Part shown: piece after piece, positions 1 through 8,121 of the stretch
How positions within the stretch are numbered: the stretch's first letter is position 1
Layout of the letters: the number at the start of each line of letters is the position of its first letter
DNA from: JACIYW01 sp014359745
GTDB taxonomy: Bacteria > Pseudomonadota > Alphaproteobacteria > Rhodobacterales > Rhodobacteraceae
DNA: 64,000 nucleotides
Assembly: GCA_050433985.1 (NCBI GenBank)
Contig: JBNPWE010000001.1
Coordinates: forward strand, 1 to 64,000
Reading direction: 5' to 3'
The notes under the pieces: generated by a model
What the model saw: the letters and a program-made list of their open reading frames with translations, nothing else
The model's database searches: none
What the model was told of the DNA's origin: nothing
Translations under genes and position numbers: made by a program

Positions 1-1
1 C

Positions 2-115
2 ATGGCGGGCCAGGTGGCCCTCGTCACCGGATCCGGCTCGGGCATGGGCCGCGCCACAGCGCTTGAAATGGCATCCTGCGGAGCCAGGCTGGCGCGGCAG
101 AATGGTTACTTGTAA
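2..115 (+). pseudogene. 5' fragment of a short-chain dehydrogenase/reductase (SDR)
   Basis: An ATG at the window edge opens a 37-codon frame beginning MAGQVALVTGSGSGMGRATA, the first beta strand and TGxxxGxG dinucleotide-binding loop of a classical SDR. The frame runs into TAA just after the first helix, where a normal SDR of about 250 residues would continue. Nothing downstream in any frame continues the fold, so this is a severed gene start and not a small functional protein. Why it broke is not visible, but low-complexity repeats and other debris follow directly. Confidence 0.7.
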
Positions 116-213
116 CGCCTGAACGAGACCGCACAGGACTGGGTGCAGCATGTCCACAGGCTGCTCCCGGAAATGGCATGGGAGGACGTGCTGCGGATCG
201 TCAACGCCCTCTC

Positions 214-272
214 CCGATCCGCGCCGCCCGATCCGCGCCGCCCCCGATCCGCGCCGCCCCCGATCCGCGCCG
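214..272. repeat. Four tandem units of GATCCGCGCCGCCC type
   Basis: The core GATCCGCGCCGC occurs four times with spacers of 2-4 C residues, giving a unit of about 14-16 bp. Unit lengths are unequal, so all three forward frames are disturbed. It looks like slipped-strand expansion inside decaying sequence. Confidence 0.85.
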
Positions 273-592
273 CTGGACCCAAAGCCGCCTGCCGCGCGCC
301 CTGAACGCCTATGTCCGCGGCGGATTTTGCCGCAAACCGTACCGGGGCGTGCCGCCCCCCTGAACTGGATAGACAAAGCGAAATGTGTATCCTGTCTGGT
401 GCATTGCCATGGGCGGCATCGTGCCTTGACCGCTGTTTGCCTGTCGTCTGTCTGGATGCCATACCCAGGAAAGCACGCGCACAAGTCCAGGCCTTGCGGC
501 AATAGTGATGGAAAAGGGCGACCAACCGCCAAAATCCGTGAAGACGCTGCGGGTGCATGGGCACCCGCCCGAAGGGCGAAACCTCCGACAAC

Positions 593-626
593 GGCCAGGG
601 GGGATTGGGCCAGGGGGGATTGGGCC
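593..626. repeat. Two perfect 15-bp tandem units plus a partial third
   Basis: GGCCAGGGGGGATTG is present twice head to tail, followed by GGCC. It lies in the same gene-free stretch as the 214-272 repeat. No function is indicated. Confidence 0.85.
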
Positions 627-703
627 GAGTCGTTAGTGGAGTCGCGCATCATCCGGCGCGAAAGCCATCTTCAACAAGGACTGCCTTTCAGGGAGAGGCA
701 GCG

Positions 704-3700
704 TCAGACAGGGGCCGTCCCGGTTTTCGAGCCGATGCTTTCGTCCTTTGGTGGACGGATACGGAAAAGAAGCGCGTAAAGCACTGGCACGGCAACAAGG
801 GTCAGGACTGACGCAAAAGCGAGGCCACCCATGATCGTCACCGCCATCGACGCAAAGAACGCATCCGGCAAGAGCGGGATCATGCCAAAGATCGTCGTGC
901 CGGCGGCGAGCACCACCGGGCGCAGACGGCTGACCGACCCGTCGATCACCGCCTTGTAATCCGGCACACCATCCGCGCGCTGGATGTCGATTTCTTCGAC
1001 CAGAACGATCGCGTTCTTCATCAGCATCCCAGAAAGCGACAGGAAGCCAAGCAGGGCGGTAAAGGTAAAGGGCAGCCCGGTGAACAGCAGCGCCAGCACC
1101 ATGCCGGTGACGGACATCGGCACGACCAGCCACAGGATGAGCGGCTGGCGGACCTTGTTGAACATCAGAATGGAAATCGTCAGCATCACGAGAAAGCCGA
1201 GGGGAAGCTGCTTGCCAAGGCTTTCCTGCGCATCCCCCGCGCTTTCGAATTCGCCGCCCCATTCCATCGAATAGCCGTCGGGAAGCGGGATCGCCTCTAT
1301 TTCCGCCCGGACACTTCGGAAGGCCTCATCCGCGGTCAGGTCGCTGCGTTTGCCGCCCATGACGGTGATCGTCCGTTCCCGGTTACGCCGGTGGATAAGC
1401 GCCTCGACAAGGCGTGGCTCGAACCGTTCCACAAGGTTGGCCATGGGAACATAGGATCCCGCCCCATCGGACCAGACCGACAGGTCGCGAACGTGATCGA
1501 CCCCGGCGCGCTGGCTTTCAGGAAGCCGCAGACGGATCGGGATCACCTCGTCGCCCTCGCGCAACTCGCCGACGCGCAAGCCCGAGGTGCCATAGCGGAC
1601 GGTATCGGCGATCGCGCTGCGCGTGGCACCGGCCAGCCGCATGCGCGATTCATCGACGACCGGCTCGATCAGGATTTCCCGCTGCCGCCAATCGCTGCGC
1701 GGGTTGATGATCGTGCCCGCCGCTTTGTAAATCCCCGTCGCATCATCCGCGAGTTGACGCAGGATGACCGGATCGGGGCCAGAGAACCGGACCGCCACGT
1801 CGGCGCCGGAGGGGGGGCCGAAAACGATTTCCTCGACCCGGACCAGCGCATTGGGGAACGAGGCGGGCAGATCGCGGTTCAGCCGACTTGCCAAGGGCGG
1901 GATCGCCTCGGCATCGGCCACCCGCACGATAAGCTGGCCATAGCTGGCATCCGCCTGCTCGGGACTGTAGGTCAGCATGAAACGGCTTGCGCCACGTCCG
2001 ACAAGGGTTGTCACGTCTGTCACGCTGTCCTCGGCCAGAAGCATCTGTTCCAGCCGCCGCATTTCACGGTCGGTGACGTTGATGTCGGTCCCTTGCGGCA
2101 TCTGGAATTCGACATAAAAGAGCGGGGTGTTCGACGCCGGGAAAAATGCCTGCTTGACCTGCCCGAAGGCCATTACCGACCACACGGTGATTCCCACGAT
2201 TATCAGCACGACCGGCACACGGGCACGCAGCGCCGCCCAAAGAAAGCCGCGATAGACACCATAGAACGCGCCCTTGTAGGGATCGTCGGAGGTATTCTTG
2301 GGGGCCTTGAGCAGCAGCTTGCCAAGATAGGGCGTGACCGTGACGGCCAGCACCCAGCTCATCAGCAGCGAGATTGCGATCACCGCGAACAGCGAGAACA
2401 GGAACTCGCCCGTGGCATCCGGCGACAGGCCGATCCCGGAAAAGGCCATGATCCCGATCACGGTCGCACCGAGAAGCGGGATGGAGGTGGCGCTTTCAGC
2501 CTCGGCAGCCGAGTCTTCCGCGCTTTTTCCCCGCGCCATGCCGATCACCATGCCCTCGGTGATGACGATGGCGTTATCGACCAGCATCCCCATCGCGATG
2601 ATCAGGGCGCCCAGGCTGATCCGTTCCATCGCGATCCCGAAAACCGACATGAAGAACAGCGTGACGAAAACGGTAAGCGCGAGGGTCGCGCCCACCACAA
2701 GGCCCGCGCGCCAGCCCATGGTCAGCATCAGCGCCCCGATGACGATGGCGATCGACTGTCCGAGGCTGACCAGAAAGCTGGAAACGGCCTGATCAACGAC
2801 GACATGCTGTTCATAGATCGGGATGATCCCGGCCCCTTCCGGCAAGTCCTCTTTCAGCCGGTCCAGCCGGGCAGAGACCGCCTTGCCGACCTCGACAACG
2901 TTTCGGTTCGTCAGCGCCGAAACCCCAAGGGTGAAGGCTGCGGTTCCGTTGTGGCGGATGACCTGGCTGGGCTGTTCCGCCTCCTCGCGGGTGACGCGGG
3001 CGATGTCATGGACCGCCACCTGTCCGACCTCTCCGGCCGCGCCAAGCCGCAACTCCTCGATCCCTTCCGGGGTTACATATCCCGGTGGAACCGACAGGCC
3101 GATCCGGGCCGGGCCTTCGGTGATCTCGCCATTGGTGAAGACCTGGTTTTCGTCATTCAGAACGCCCAGAACCTGGTTGGGCGGAAGGCCCAGCTCTGTC
3201 AGGCGCGCCGACGGGACAGCGATGGTGATCACCTCTTCGGTGAGGCCCTGAACCTCGACCTTGGCGACACCATCGACAGTGACCAGCCCGAGCCGCAATC
3301 GCGTCGCCAGATCCCGCTGTTCGCGCGGGCTCAGCCCTTCGGTCGTGACCGCATAGAACATGCCATAGACGTCGCCGAAATCGTCGTTGATGATGGGCGG
3401 TCGCGCGCCTTTGGGAAGCTCCTCTTCCACGTCGCGGATGCGGCGGCGCATCTCGTCCCAGACCTGCGGGATCTGATCCGGGCCATAGGTGTTCTCGATA
3501 TCGACGGTGATCTGCGCCATGCCCGGCATCGACTTGGATTCGACCCGGTCAAGCTGTTTCATCTGCTGGAGCGCGTTCTCGATGACGTCGGCGACCTCTT
3601 GTTCCACCTCGATGGCGGTGGCACCGGGATAGGGCACGAAGACAAGCGCGGTCTTGAGCGTGAAGCTTGGATCTTCAAGGCGGCCCACGGTGTTCAGCCC

Positions 3701-3787
3701 CCAATACCCGCCAAGCAGGCAAAAGATGATGGTAAGCCAGACCGCCACCGGACGCTGGATGCTTGCGCGTGAGATGCTGAGTGCCAT
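704..3787 (-). CDS. RND (HAE1/AcrB-type) efflux transporter, inner-membrane subunit
   Basis: A 1027-residue protein of the usual length for proton-driven RND pumps, which export drugs or other hydrophobic compounds from the inner membrane and periplasm. The N-terminus (SISRASIQRPVAVWLTIIF) is the first transmembrane helix of the family. A large periplasmic loop follows, then a helix cluster carrying GMLVDNAIVITEG (TM4, about residues 400-412) and, near residue 940, LMKNAIVLVEE (TM10). AcrB has two aspartates in TM4; here the second is asparagine (VDN), a variant seen in some RND branches, while the TM10 lysine is kept. The adaptor gene lies 31 bp upstream on the same strand, so the two form an operon. 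No outer-membrane TolC-like gene is present, so a channel encoded elsewhere must be used. Substrate unknown. Confidence 0.93.
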   Translation of the reverse strand: MALSISRASIQRPVAVWLTIIFCLLGGYWGLNTVGRLEDPSFTLKTALVFVPYPGATAIEVEQEVADVIENALQQMKQLDRVESKSMPGMAQITVDIENTYGPDQIPQVWDEMRRRIRDVEEELPKGARPPIINDDFGDVYGMFYAVTTEGLSPREQRDLATRLRLGLVTVDGVAKVEVQGLTEEVITIAVPSARLTELGLPPNQVLGVLNDENQVFTNGEITEGPARIGLSVPPGYVTPEGIEELRLGAAGEVGQVAVHDIARVTREEAEQPSQVIRHNGTAAFTLGVSALTNRNVVEVGKAVSARLDRLKEDLPEGAGIIPIYEQHVVVDQAVSSFLVSLGQSIAIVIGALMLTMGWRAGLVVGATLALTVFVTLFFMSVFGIAMERISLGALIIAMGMLVDNAIVITEGMVIGMARGKSAEDSAAEAESATSIPLLGATVIGIMAFSGIGLSPDATGEFLFSLFAVIAISLLMSWVLAVTVTPYLGKLLLKAPKNTSDDPYKGAFYGVYRGFLWAALRARVPVVLIIVGITVWSVMAFGQVKQAFFPASNTPLFYVEFQMPQGTDINVTDREMRRLEQMLLAEDSVTDVTTLVGRGASRFMLTYSPEQADASYGQLIVRVADAEAIPPLASRLNRDLPASFPNALVRVEEIVFGPPSGADVAVRFSGPDPVILRQLADDATGIYKAAGTIINPRSDWRQREILIEPVVDESRMRLAGATRSAIADTVRYGTSGLRVGELREGDEVIPIRLRLPESQRAGVDHVRDLSVWSDGAGSYVPMANLVERFEPRLVEALIHRRNRERTITVMGGKRSDLTADEAFRSVRAEIEAIPLPDGYSMEWGGEFESAGDAQESLGKQLPLGFLVMLTISILMFNKVRQPLILWLVVPMSVTGMVLALLFTGLPFTFTALLGFLSLSGMLMKNAIVLVEEIDIQRADGVPDYKAVIDGSVSRLRPVVLAAGTTIFGMIPLLPDAFFASMAVTIMGGLAFASVLTLVAVPVLYALLFRIRPPKDESIGSKTGTAPV

Positions 3788-3818
3788 GGGTCTATTCGGT
3801 CCTGTCAGGGGAGCGGGA

Positions 3819-4976
3819 TCAGAGCCCCGAAACCGTCACACTCTGATTGTCGCTGAGCCGCCACCAGCCGCCGGAAACGACCAGTTCATTGCCTTCGAGA
3901 CCTTCCAGCACCACGATCTCGTTATTGATCGGAAGGCCCAGACGGACCGTGCGGCGTGTGACCTTGCCGGAGGCTTCATCATAGACCCAGACCGACGGCT
4001 CGGTTCGGCTTGACGTATCGACCGCCGAGACCGGAACCATGACGGATTGCGCAGGGTCTTGCGCGACCGCGCTTGACAGGCGCACCCTGGCCGTCATTCC
4101 GGGCAGAAGCCGCCGGTCAACATCGCCCGTGATCGCGAATTCCACATCATAGGTTTGCGCCGTCCGGTCGACATCGGTCGCAAAGGACCGGAGCACGAGC
4201 GGTGCCGTGTACCCCGGCACGGCCGGAAAACTTGCCACGATGTCGAAGGCGTCAGGTGACCTGCGGGCAACCGCCGCAAGTTCTTCGGGCAAGGAAATCA
4301 TGATCCGCATCTCGCTGACATCCTGCAGGCGGGCGACAGGTGCCGCCGAGGTGACGTTGACATATTCCTCGATGAAGGTGCGCGCCACGATCGCATCGAA
4401 AGGCGCGACGATCTGGGTCTGGGAAAGGCGCCGCTCTGCCTCGCGCAGCGCAACTTCGGCCTGCGCATACTCGGCGCGGGCGGTTTCAAGGCGGGATTCC
4501 GCCGCGACGCCGCGTTCGGCAAGGCTCGCCGCGCGCTTGATCTCGGACTCCGCAAGGTCAAAGGCGGCCTGCGCCCGATCGACGGCAAGTTCGAAATCGA
4601 CAGGGTCGAGTTCCGCGATCAGGTCGCCCTCGGTGATCCTGTCGCCCGGCTCGACCTTCAGGCGCAACACCTGTCCTGACACCTGAAACGCGATGTCTAC
4701 CGTGCGGGCAGGTTCGACCCGCCCGGCAACGGTGCGGGAACGATTGACGGCGCGGCTTTGTGCGCGGGTCACCTCGACCGCGACCTTCTGGTCGGGTTCG
4801 CGGGCCTCCGTTCTGGCGGCAGGTTCGGTCGCATCATTCGCCGTCTGGGCAAAGACATCGGTCAGGCGCGTCGGAAGGAACGGCACAGCCACGGCCACGG
4901 CCACCGCAGCCGCAGCGGCGACAGCAAGAACGGAAGCGATCCCTTTCCAGCCTCGGCTTTTTCTATTCCAGTCCAT
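3819..4976 (-). CDS. RND efflux periplasmic adaptor (membrane fusion protein)
   Basis: Periplasmic adaptor that would link the downstream RND pump to an outer-membrane channel. After a positively charged start (MDWNRKSRGW) comes an alanine/valine-rich membrane anchor. Then come a lipoyl/barrel half (VAGRVEPARTVDIAFQVSGQ), an alpha-helical hairpin rich in A/E/R (about residues 130-190), the returning half (QIVAPFDAIVARTFIEEYVN) and a beta-barrel region. A GTG at 5006 would add ten residues, but the ATG at 4976 has GGGGAACA upstream and begins directly before the anchor, so I chose it. The start region overlaps the remnant of a TetR regulator (4963-5169), which probably once controlled this operon. 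Confidence 0.88.
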   Translation of the reverse strand: MDWNRKSRGWKGIASVLAVAAAAAVAVAVAVPFLPTRLTDVFAQTANDATEPAARTEAREPDQKVAVEVTRAQSRAVNRSRTVAGRVEPARTVDIAFQVSGQVLRLKVEPGDRITEGDLIAELDPVDFELAVDRAQAAFDLAESEIKRAASLAERGVAAESRLETARAEYAQAEVALREAERRLSQTQIVAPFDAIVARTFIEEYVNVTSAAPVARLQDVSEMRIMISLPEELAAVARRSPDAFDIVASFPAVPGYTAPLVLRSFATDVDRTAQTYDVEFAITGDVDRRLLPGMTARVRLSSAVAQDPAQSVMVPVSAVDTSSRTEPSVWVYDEASGKVTRRTVRLGLPINNEIVVLEGLEGNELVVSGGWWRLSDNQSVTVSGL

Positions 4977-5169
4977 CAATCTTGTTCCCCAATCGTTCGA
5001 CGGCACGCTCTCTGATATCCGCGCCGCCCTTGTTGAGGCCCGCCATCTTTGCGACCGCGTTGATCGTTATCTTTCCCGCCCCCTCGCGCGCGGCGGTCGC
5101 GCGCGCCGCGGTTCTGGTTTCCGCTGGGGGCAAATGCTCACTCAAAACTGTACGGTCCGGTCGGTTCAT
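4963..5169 (-). pseudogene. Truncated TetR-family regulator remnant
   Basis: A 68-codon frame contains AAREGAGKITINAVAKMAGLN followed by KGG, which matches the helix-turn-helix of TetR regulators (usual form: AxREGxxxLTxxxVAxxAGxSKGxLYxHF). The piece that normally precedes it (ILDAA...) is missing, so the first helix is shortened, and after NKGG the frame departs from the family: no YxHF and no ligand domain. It ends inside the start of the adaptor gene. I read it as a regulator gene with an internal deletion that removed nearly all of the gene and brought its start next to the efflux operon. Alternative: a chance open frame, unlikely given the motif. Confidence 0.65.
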
Positions 5170-5282
5170 GTTCCGGGGCAGGTAGTTTGCGGTGCCATCC
5201 GGGTCAAGTGTTCAATCAGATCTGCCCCGGCCCGGCGCGCCATGGCGTCGGCAGAAGTCCGCGAAGGCGGGTTGTCGGGCAA

Positions 5283-5633
5283 TCAACCAACGCCCAAGGC
5301 ATTGTCGTCAAAGACCCCCTCGGCCGCCCACCTGTTCGCGATTTCTCCGAAGGCGTCGAGAACGCTTCGCAGGTCGTCGCCGCGCGGCGTCAGGCCATAG
5401 GTCACCGCAGGCGGGATCGTTTCGGCCTGTTCGCGCCAGATGACCCCGGCGCCTTGCAGCATCCGCAGGCGTTCGGTCAGCATGCGGGTCGATATCCCCG
5501 GCACGGAACGTTTCAGCGCCCCGAACCTTTGCGGCCCCTGATCGCTCAGCACCCAGATGATATTGGTCGTCCATGGCCCCATCAGCAGCCGCAGGATCGC
5601 ATCCATCGGGCATTGTGGCTGTGTCTTGGGCAT
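5283..5633 (-). CDS. HxlR-family winged-helix transcriptional regulator
   Basis: A 116-residue protein of normal HxlR length. It begins MPKTQPQCPMDAILRLLMGP, where the cysteine-proline and the GPWTTNIIWVL helix are typical of the family, then RFGALKRSVPGISTRMLTER (recognition helix) and a wing with VTYGLTPRGDDL. HxlR proteins are DNA-binding dimers that often sense redox or electrophile stress, in some members through the N-terminal cysteine (Cys8 here); that role is inferred. A strong GAGGAAAGAGGG ribosome site precedes the ATG. The gene is divergent from the dioxygenase/reductase genes 5760-8010 and probably controls them. Confidence 0.9.
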   Translation of the reverse strand: MPKTQPQCPMDAILRLLMGPWTTNIIWVLSDQGPQRFGALKRSVPGISTRMLTERLRMLQGAGVIWREQAETIPPAVTYGLTPRGDDLRSVLDAFGEIANRWAAEGVFDDNALGVG

Positions 5634-5759
5634 GGGTTCGCCCTCTTTCCTCGGTTACCTTTCCGTTCCTACTTTAATTAACGCCATGATACCACTATTC
5701 TTTAGCCGGAAAACGAAACAAAGGGCTTCGGACGGCCCGACCGGCAAGGATTATCAGAC
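5634..5759. promoter_or_regulatory. Divergent promoter region between the HxlR regulator and the dioxygenase gene
   Basis: A 126-bp region drives two divergent genes and is AT-richer than its surroundings. It contains the palindrome TTAATTAA at 5674-5681 within TACTTTAATTAACG, a plausible core for an HxlR operator, but no longer dyad could be confirmed by eye. An AAGGA ribosome site lies 9-10 bp before the ATG at 5760. Confidence 0.45.
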
Positions 5760-6572
5760 ATGACCCGTATGCCCACGATGTTCATTCCCCATGGCGGTGG
5801 CCCGTGCTTCTTCATGGACTGGAATCCGCCCGATGAATGGGACCGGCACCGCCGGTTCCTGGAGGATCTGCCGGGCACCCTGCCCGAGCGGCCCAAGGCC
5901 CTGCTGGTGATCTCCGGCCACTGGGAGGAACCGGCCTTTACCGTGCAGACCAACGCCGCGCCCCCGCTGCTGTTCGACTATGGCGGCTTCCCGCCGCATA
6001 CCTACAAGCTGACCTGGCCCGCCCCCGGCGATCCGGCGCTGGCCGAGCGTGTGCATGATCTGATCCGCGCCGCCGGTCTTGCCGCCGCGAAAGATGCCGC
6101 GCGGGGGTTTGACCACGGCGTTTTCGTGCCGCTAAAGGTCGCCTTTCCCGATGCCGATATTCCCTGCGTCCAGCTTTCGGTTGCCGACGATCTGGACCCC
6201 GCGCGCCACATTGCGCTTGGCCGTGCCCTGGCCCCCCTGCGCGACGAGGGCGTGCTGATCCTTGGCAGTGGCAACACCTATCACAACTTGGGCGTGATGA
6301 TGCGAAGCCTGCGCGGCGGGCCACGCGGCCCCATCGTTGGCGGCGCGTTCGACACCTGGCTGACCGAGGCGATGACCTGCCCCGATCCCGATGAACGCAA
6401 CCGCAGGCTGACGCACTGGTCAGACGCACCGGGCGGCCGCGATGCCCATCCGCGCGAAGAGCATCTGATCCCGCTGCATGTCGTGGCGGGTGCGGGGGGA
6501 AGCGATATCGGTCACAAGACTTTCGAGGATCACGTTCTTGGCGCCGTCGAAAGCGCCTTTCGGTTCGGTTGA
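5760..6572 (+). CDS. ygiD: DODA-type extradiol ring-cleavage dioxygenase (YgiD/LigB fold)
   Basis: The 270-residue product matches the 4,5-DOPA dioxygenase (YgiD) family, class III extradiol enzymes that open catecholic rings using a divalent metal. The family start MPTMFIPHGGGPCFFMDW carries the first metal-binding histidine (HGGGP). KALLVISGHWEEP gives the second (SGHW). The FDHGVFVPLK segment and the GSGNTYHNL segment supply further conserved histidines. Physiological substrate unknown; DOPA cleavage is known for relatives, and a quinone/catechol detoxification role would suit the HxlR regulator and the QorB-like reductase next door. It is the first gene of a three-gene set. Confidence 0.88.
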   Translation: MTRMPTMFIPHGGGPCFFMDWNPPDEWDRHRRFLEDLPGTLPERPKALLVISGHWEEPAFTVQTNAAPPLLFDYGGFPPHTYKLTWPAPGDPALAERVHDLIRAAGLAAAKDAARGFDHGVFVPLKVAFPDADIPCVQLSVADDLDPARHIALGRALAPLRDEGVLILGSGNTYHNLGVMMRSLRGGPRGPIVGGAFDTWLTEAMTCPDPDERNRRLTHWSDAPGGRDAHPREEHLIPLHVVAGAGGSDIGHKTFEDHVLGAVESAFRFG

Positions 6573-6601
6573 AAAGAAAAACGCAACAGGAGCACAACAA
6601 C

Positions 6602-7495
6602 ATGTCCAATGCCATCAAGGGCCCCTTCATCGTGACCGGCGCATCCGGCCAACTCGGCAGTCAGGTGATCGAAAACCTGCTGGCGCAGGGGGCCGAACCC
6701 CTCGTCGCGATCACCCGCAAGCCGGAAAAACTGGCGGCACTCGGCGCGCGCGGGGTCGATGTCAGGGCGGGCGATTTCAACGACCCCTCCACGCTCGGCG
6801 CGGCCTTCGCCGGGGGCGGGCGATTGCTGATCATCTCGACGGACGACCTTGAGCCGGGCAAGCGGCTTGCCGCGCACCGCAACGCGATCTCGGCCGCCCA
6901 GAAGGCCGGTGTGTCGCATATCGTCTATACCTCGCTCACCAATCCCGATGAAAGCAGCCCGATCACCTTTGCCGCCGATCACCGCGAGACCGAGGCGCTG
7001 ATCAAGCAGACCGGCATCCCGCACACGATCCTGCGCAACTGTCTTTACGCCGATCTCTTGCTGATGAGCGGGCAACAGGCGATTGGCGCGGGGGCGCTTT
7101 ACGCGGCGGCGGGTGACGGCAAGGCGGGCTATGCCAGGCGCGCCGATTGCGCCCGCGCCGCCGCCGCGGCCCTGTTGACCGAGACCGGATCGACCCTGCG
7201 CGACATCACCGGACCCGAGGCCGTCGGCCATGCCCAGATCGCCGCGATCCTGTCCGAAGTTGCCGGGAAGGAGATCCCCTACGTCCCGATCACGCGCGAC
7301 GCCCTGGTTGAGGCGATGAAGGAACACGGCCTGCCGGAGTTCATGGCGAATGTCTTCTCGTCCTTCGATGTCGCCATTGCCAAGGGGAATCTCGATGTGG
7401 CCTCGGATGACGTGGAAGCGTTGACCGGGCAAAAGCCACAGTCGGTCCGGGATTTCCTGCTGGCCAACAAGCCCGCACTGACCGGGCAGGCGTAA
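6602..7495 (+). CDS. NmrA/QorB-like NAD(P)-binding reductase
   Basis: A 297-residue atypical SDR. It starts MSNAIKGPFIVTGASGQLGS with the GASGQLG nucleotide loop of QorB/NmrA proteins, followed by VAITRKPEKLAALGARGVDV (NADP-type loop) and LLIISTDDL. QorB members reduce quinones with NAD(P)H, whereas NmrA-type members only sense the cofactor; which applies here is not shown. The start at 6602 is preceded by CAGGAG; an in-frame ATG at 6569 would lie directly at the end of the previous gene and lacks a good ribosome site. Likely co-transcribed with the dioxygenase. Confidence 0.82.
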   Translation: MSNAIKGPFIVTGASGQLGSQVIENLLAQGAEPLVAITRKPEKLAALGARGVDVRAGDFNDPSTLGAAFAGGGRLLIISTDDLEPGKRLAAHRNAISAAQKAGVSHIVYTSLTNPDESSPITFAADHRETEALIKQTGIPHTILRNCLYADLLLMSGQQAIGAGALYAAAGDGKAGYARRADCARAAAAALLTETGSTLRDITGPEAVGHAQIAAILSEVAGKEIPYVPITRDALVEAMKEHGLPEFMANVFSSFDVAIAKGNLDVASDDVEALTGQKPQSVRDFLLANKPALTGQA

Positions 7496-7521
7496 ACGAC
7501 CACTCACGAAGAGGCCCTGTC

Positions 7522-8010
7522 ATGCTGAATATCCCGCCGCGCGAGGGGCCAAGGCCCGTCACCACGCCTTGCGCCCCGCATACGCAGATCAGTCAGAACC
7601 CGGATGCCGCGACGTTTCGGGCATTCAGGGACAGGGCCTTCGATTTCCCCTTTGTCATCCGCCAGCCCTCGATGATCTCGGTGCCGGGCGCCGAGGCGCT
7701 CTGCCTCGAACACGGGCACGGATGCGGCTGCCGCGAGGCGTTCATGATCGGCAGGGAATTTGCCCATGTCCATCCGCCGCAGGACGGCAGCCTGCACATG
7801 ATGCTGCCAGAGGATGCGGTGCCGAAGATCGTCGATCTTGGCTGGGCAGAGCCACATCCGATGGCTGCGGCGGGCATGATCCCGCCAACCGCTGTCATGG
7901 TCTATGCGCCCAGAAACACGGCGGAAATCGAAACCGGTCTCGACCTTCTGCACATGTCCTATGACTTTGCATGTGGCAGGCTCGGACGGGTCGGCAGCGT
8001 CGCTTTCTGA
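7522..8010 (+). CDS. DUF5519-like (luciferase-domain name only) protein
   Basis: A 162-residue cytoplasmic protein without signal peptide. The second half reads SLHMMLPEDAVPKIVDLGWA, then EPHP, then MVYAPRNTAEIETGLDLL, which fits a small family annotated as DUF5519 or luciferase family protein (pattern: histidine-rich LPxxxAxxVxxxGWxExHP, then YxPRxxxE). The name does not imply light emission and no reaction is known. The first half holds HGHGCGC at about residues 68-74, which could bind metal. It follows the reductase by 26 bp and probably belongs to the same HxlR-linked operon. Confidence 0.6.
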   Translation: MLNIPPREGPRPVTTPCAPHTQISQNPDAATFRAFRDRAFDFPFVIRQPSMISVPGAEALCLEHGHGCGCREAFMIGREFAHVHPPQDGSLHMMLPEDAVPKIVDLGWAEPHPMAAAGMIPPTAVMVYAPRNTAEIETGLDLLHMSYDFACGRLGRVGSVAF

Positions 8011-8121
8011 CGCGAATGGCGGTTCAATCCGGTTGTGAAATCGCGTACGGATGATCTAGGGTGCACAGGCATTCCGGGGATTCAACAAGAAGCCCGATTC
8101 AACACAGCAAGCGAGCATCCC

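Larger units (their letters stand above)
116..703. other. 588-bp gene-free stretch with repeats and possible gene debris
   Basis: No convincing gene on either strand. About 116-213 translates without stops as a peptide ending in WEDVLRIVNAL, which could be a remnant of a mobile-element protein, but I cannot assign it. Two local repeats (214-272 and 593-626) interrupt the stretch. A weak stem of CTGCC/GGCAG type at about 681-702 lies just beyond the stop of the minus-strand RND gene and could help end its transcript, but it has no clear T run. Confidence 0.5.

Noticed and set aside
116..213. Stop-free peptide ending WEDVLRIVNAL as a transposase or recombinase remnant
   Set aside because: Similarity is only an impression; no catalytic motif or inverted ends are visible, so it is not called.
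1391..3772. Long plus-strand frame (793 codons) opposite the RND gene
   Set aside because: Antisense of a clear RND gene in high-GC DNA. It is rich in Asp, Arg and His as antisense frames are, and has no family motif.
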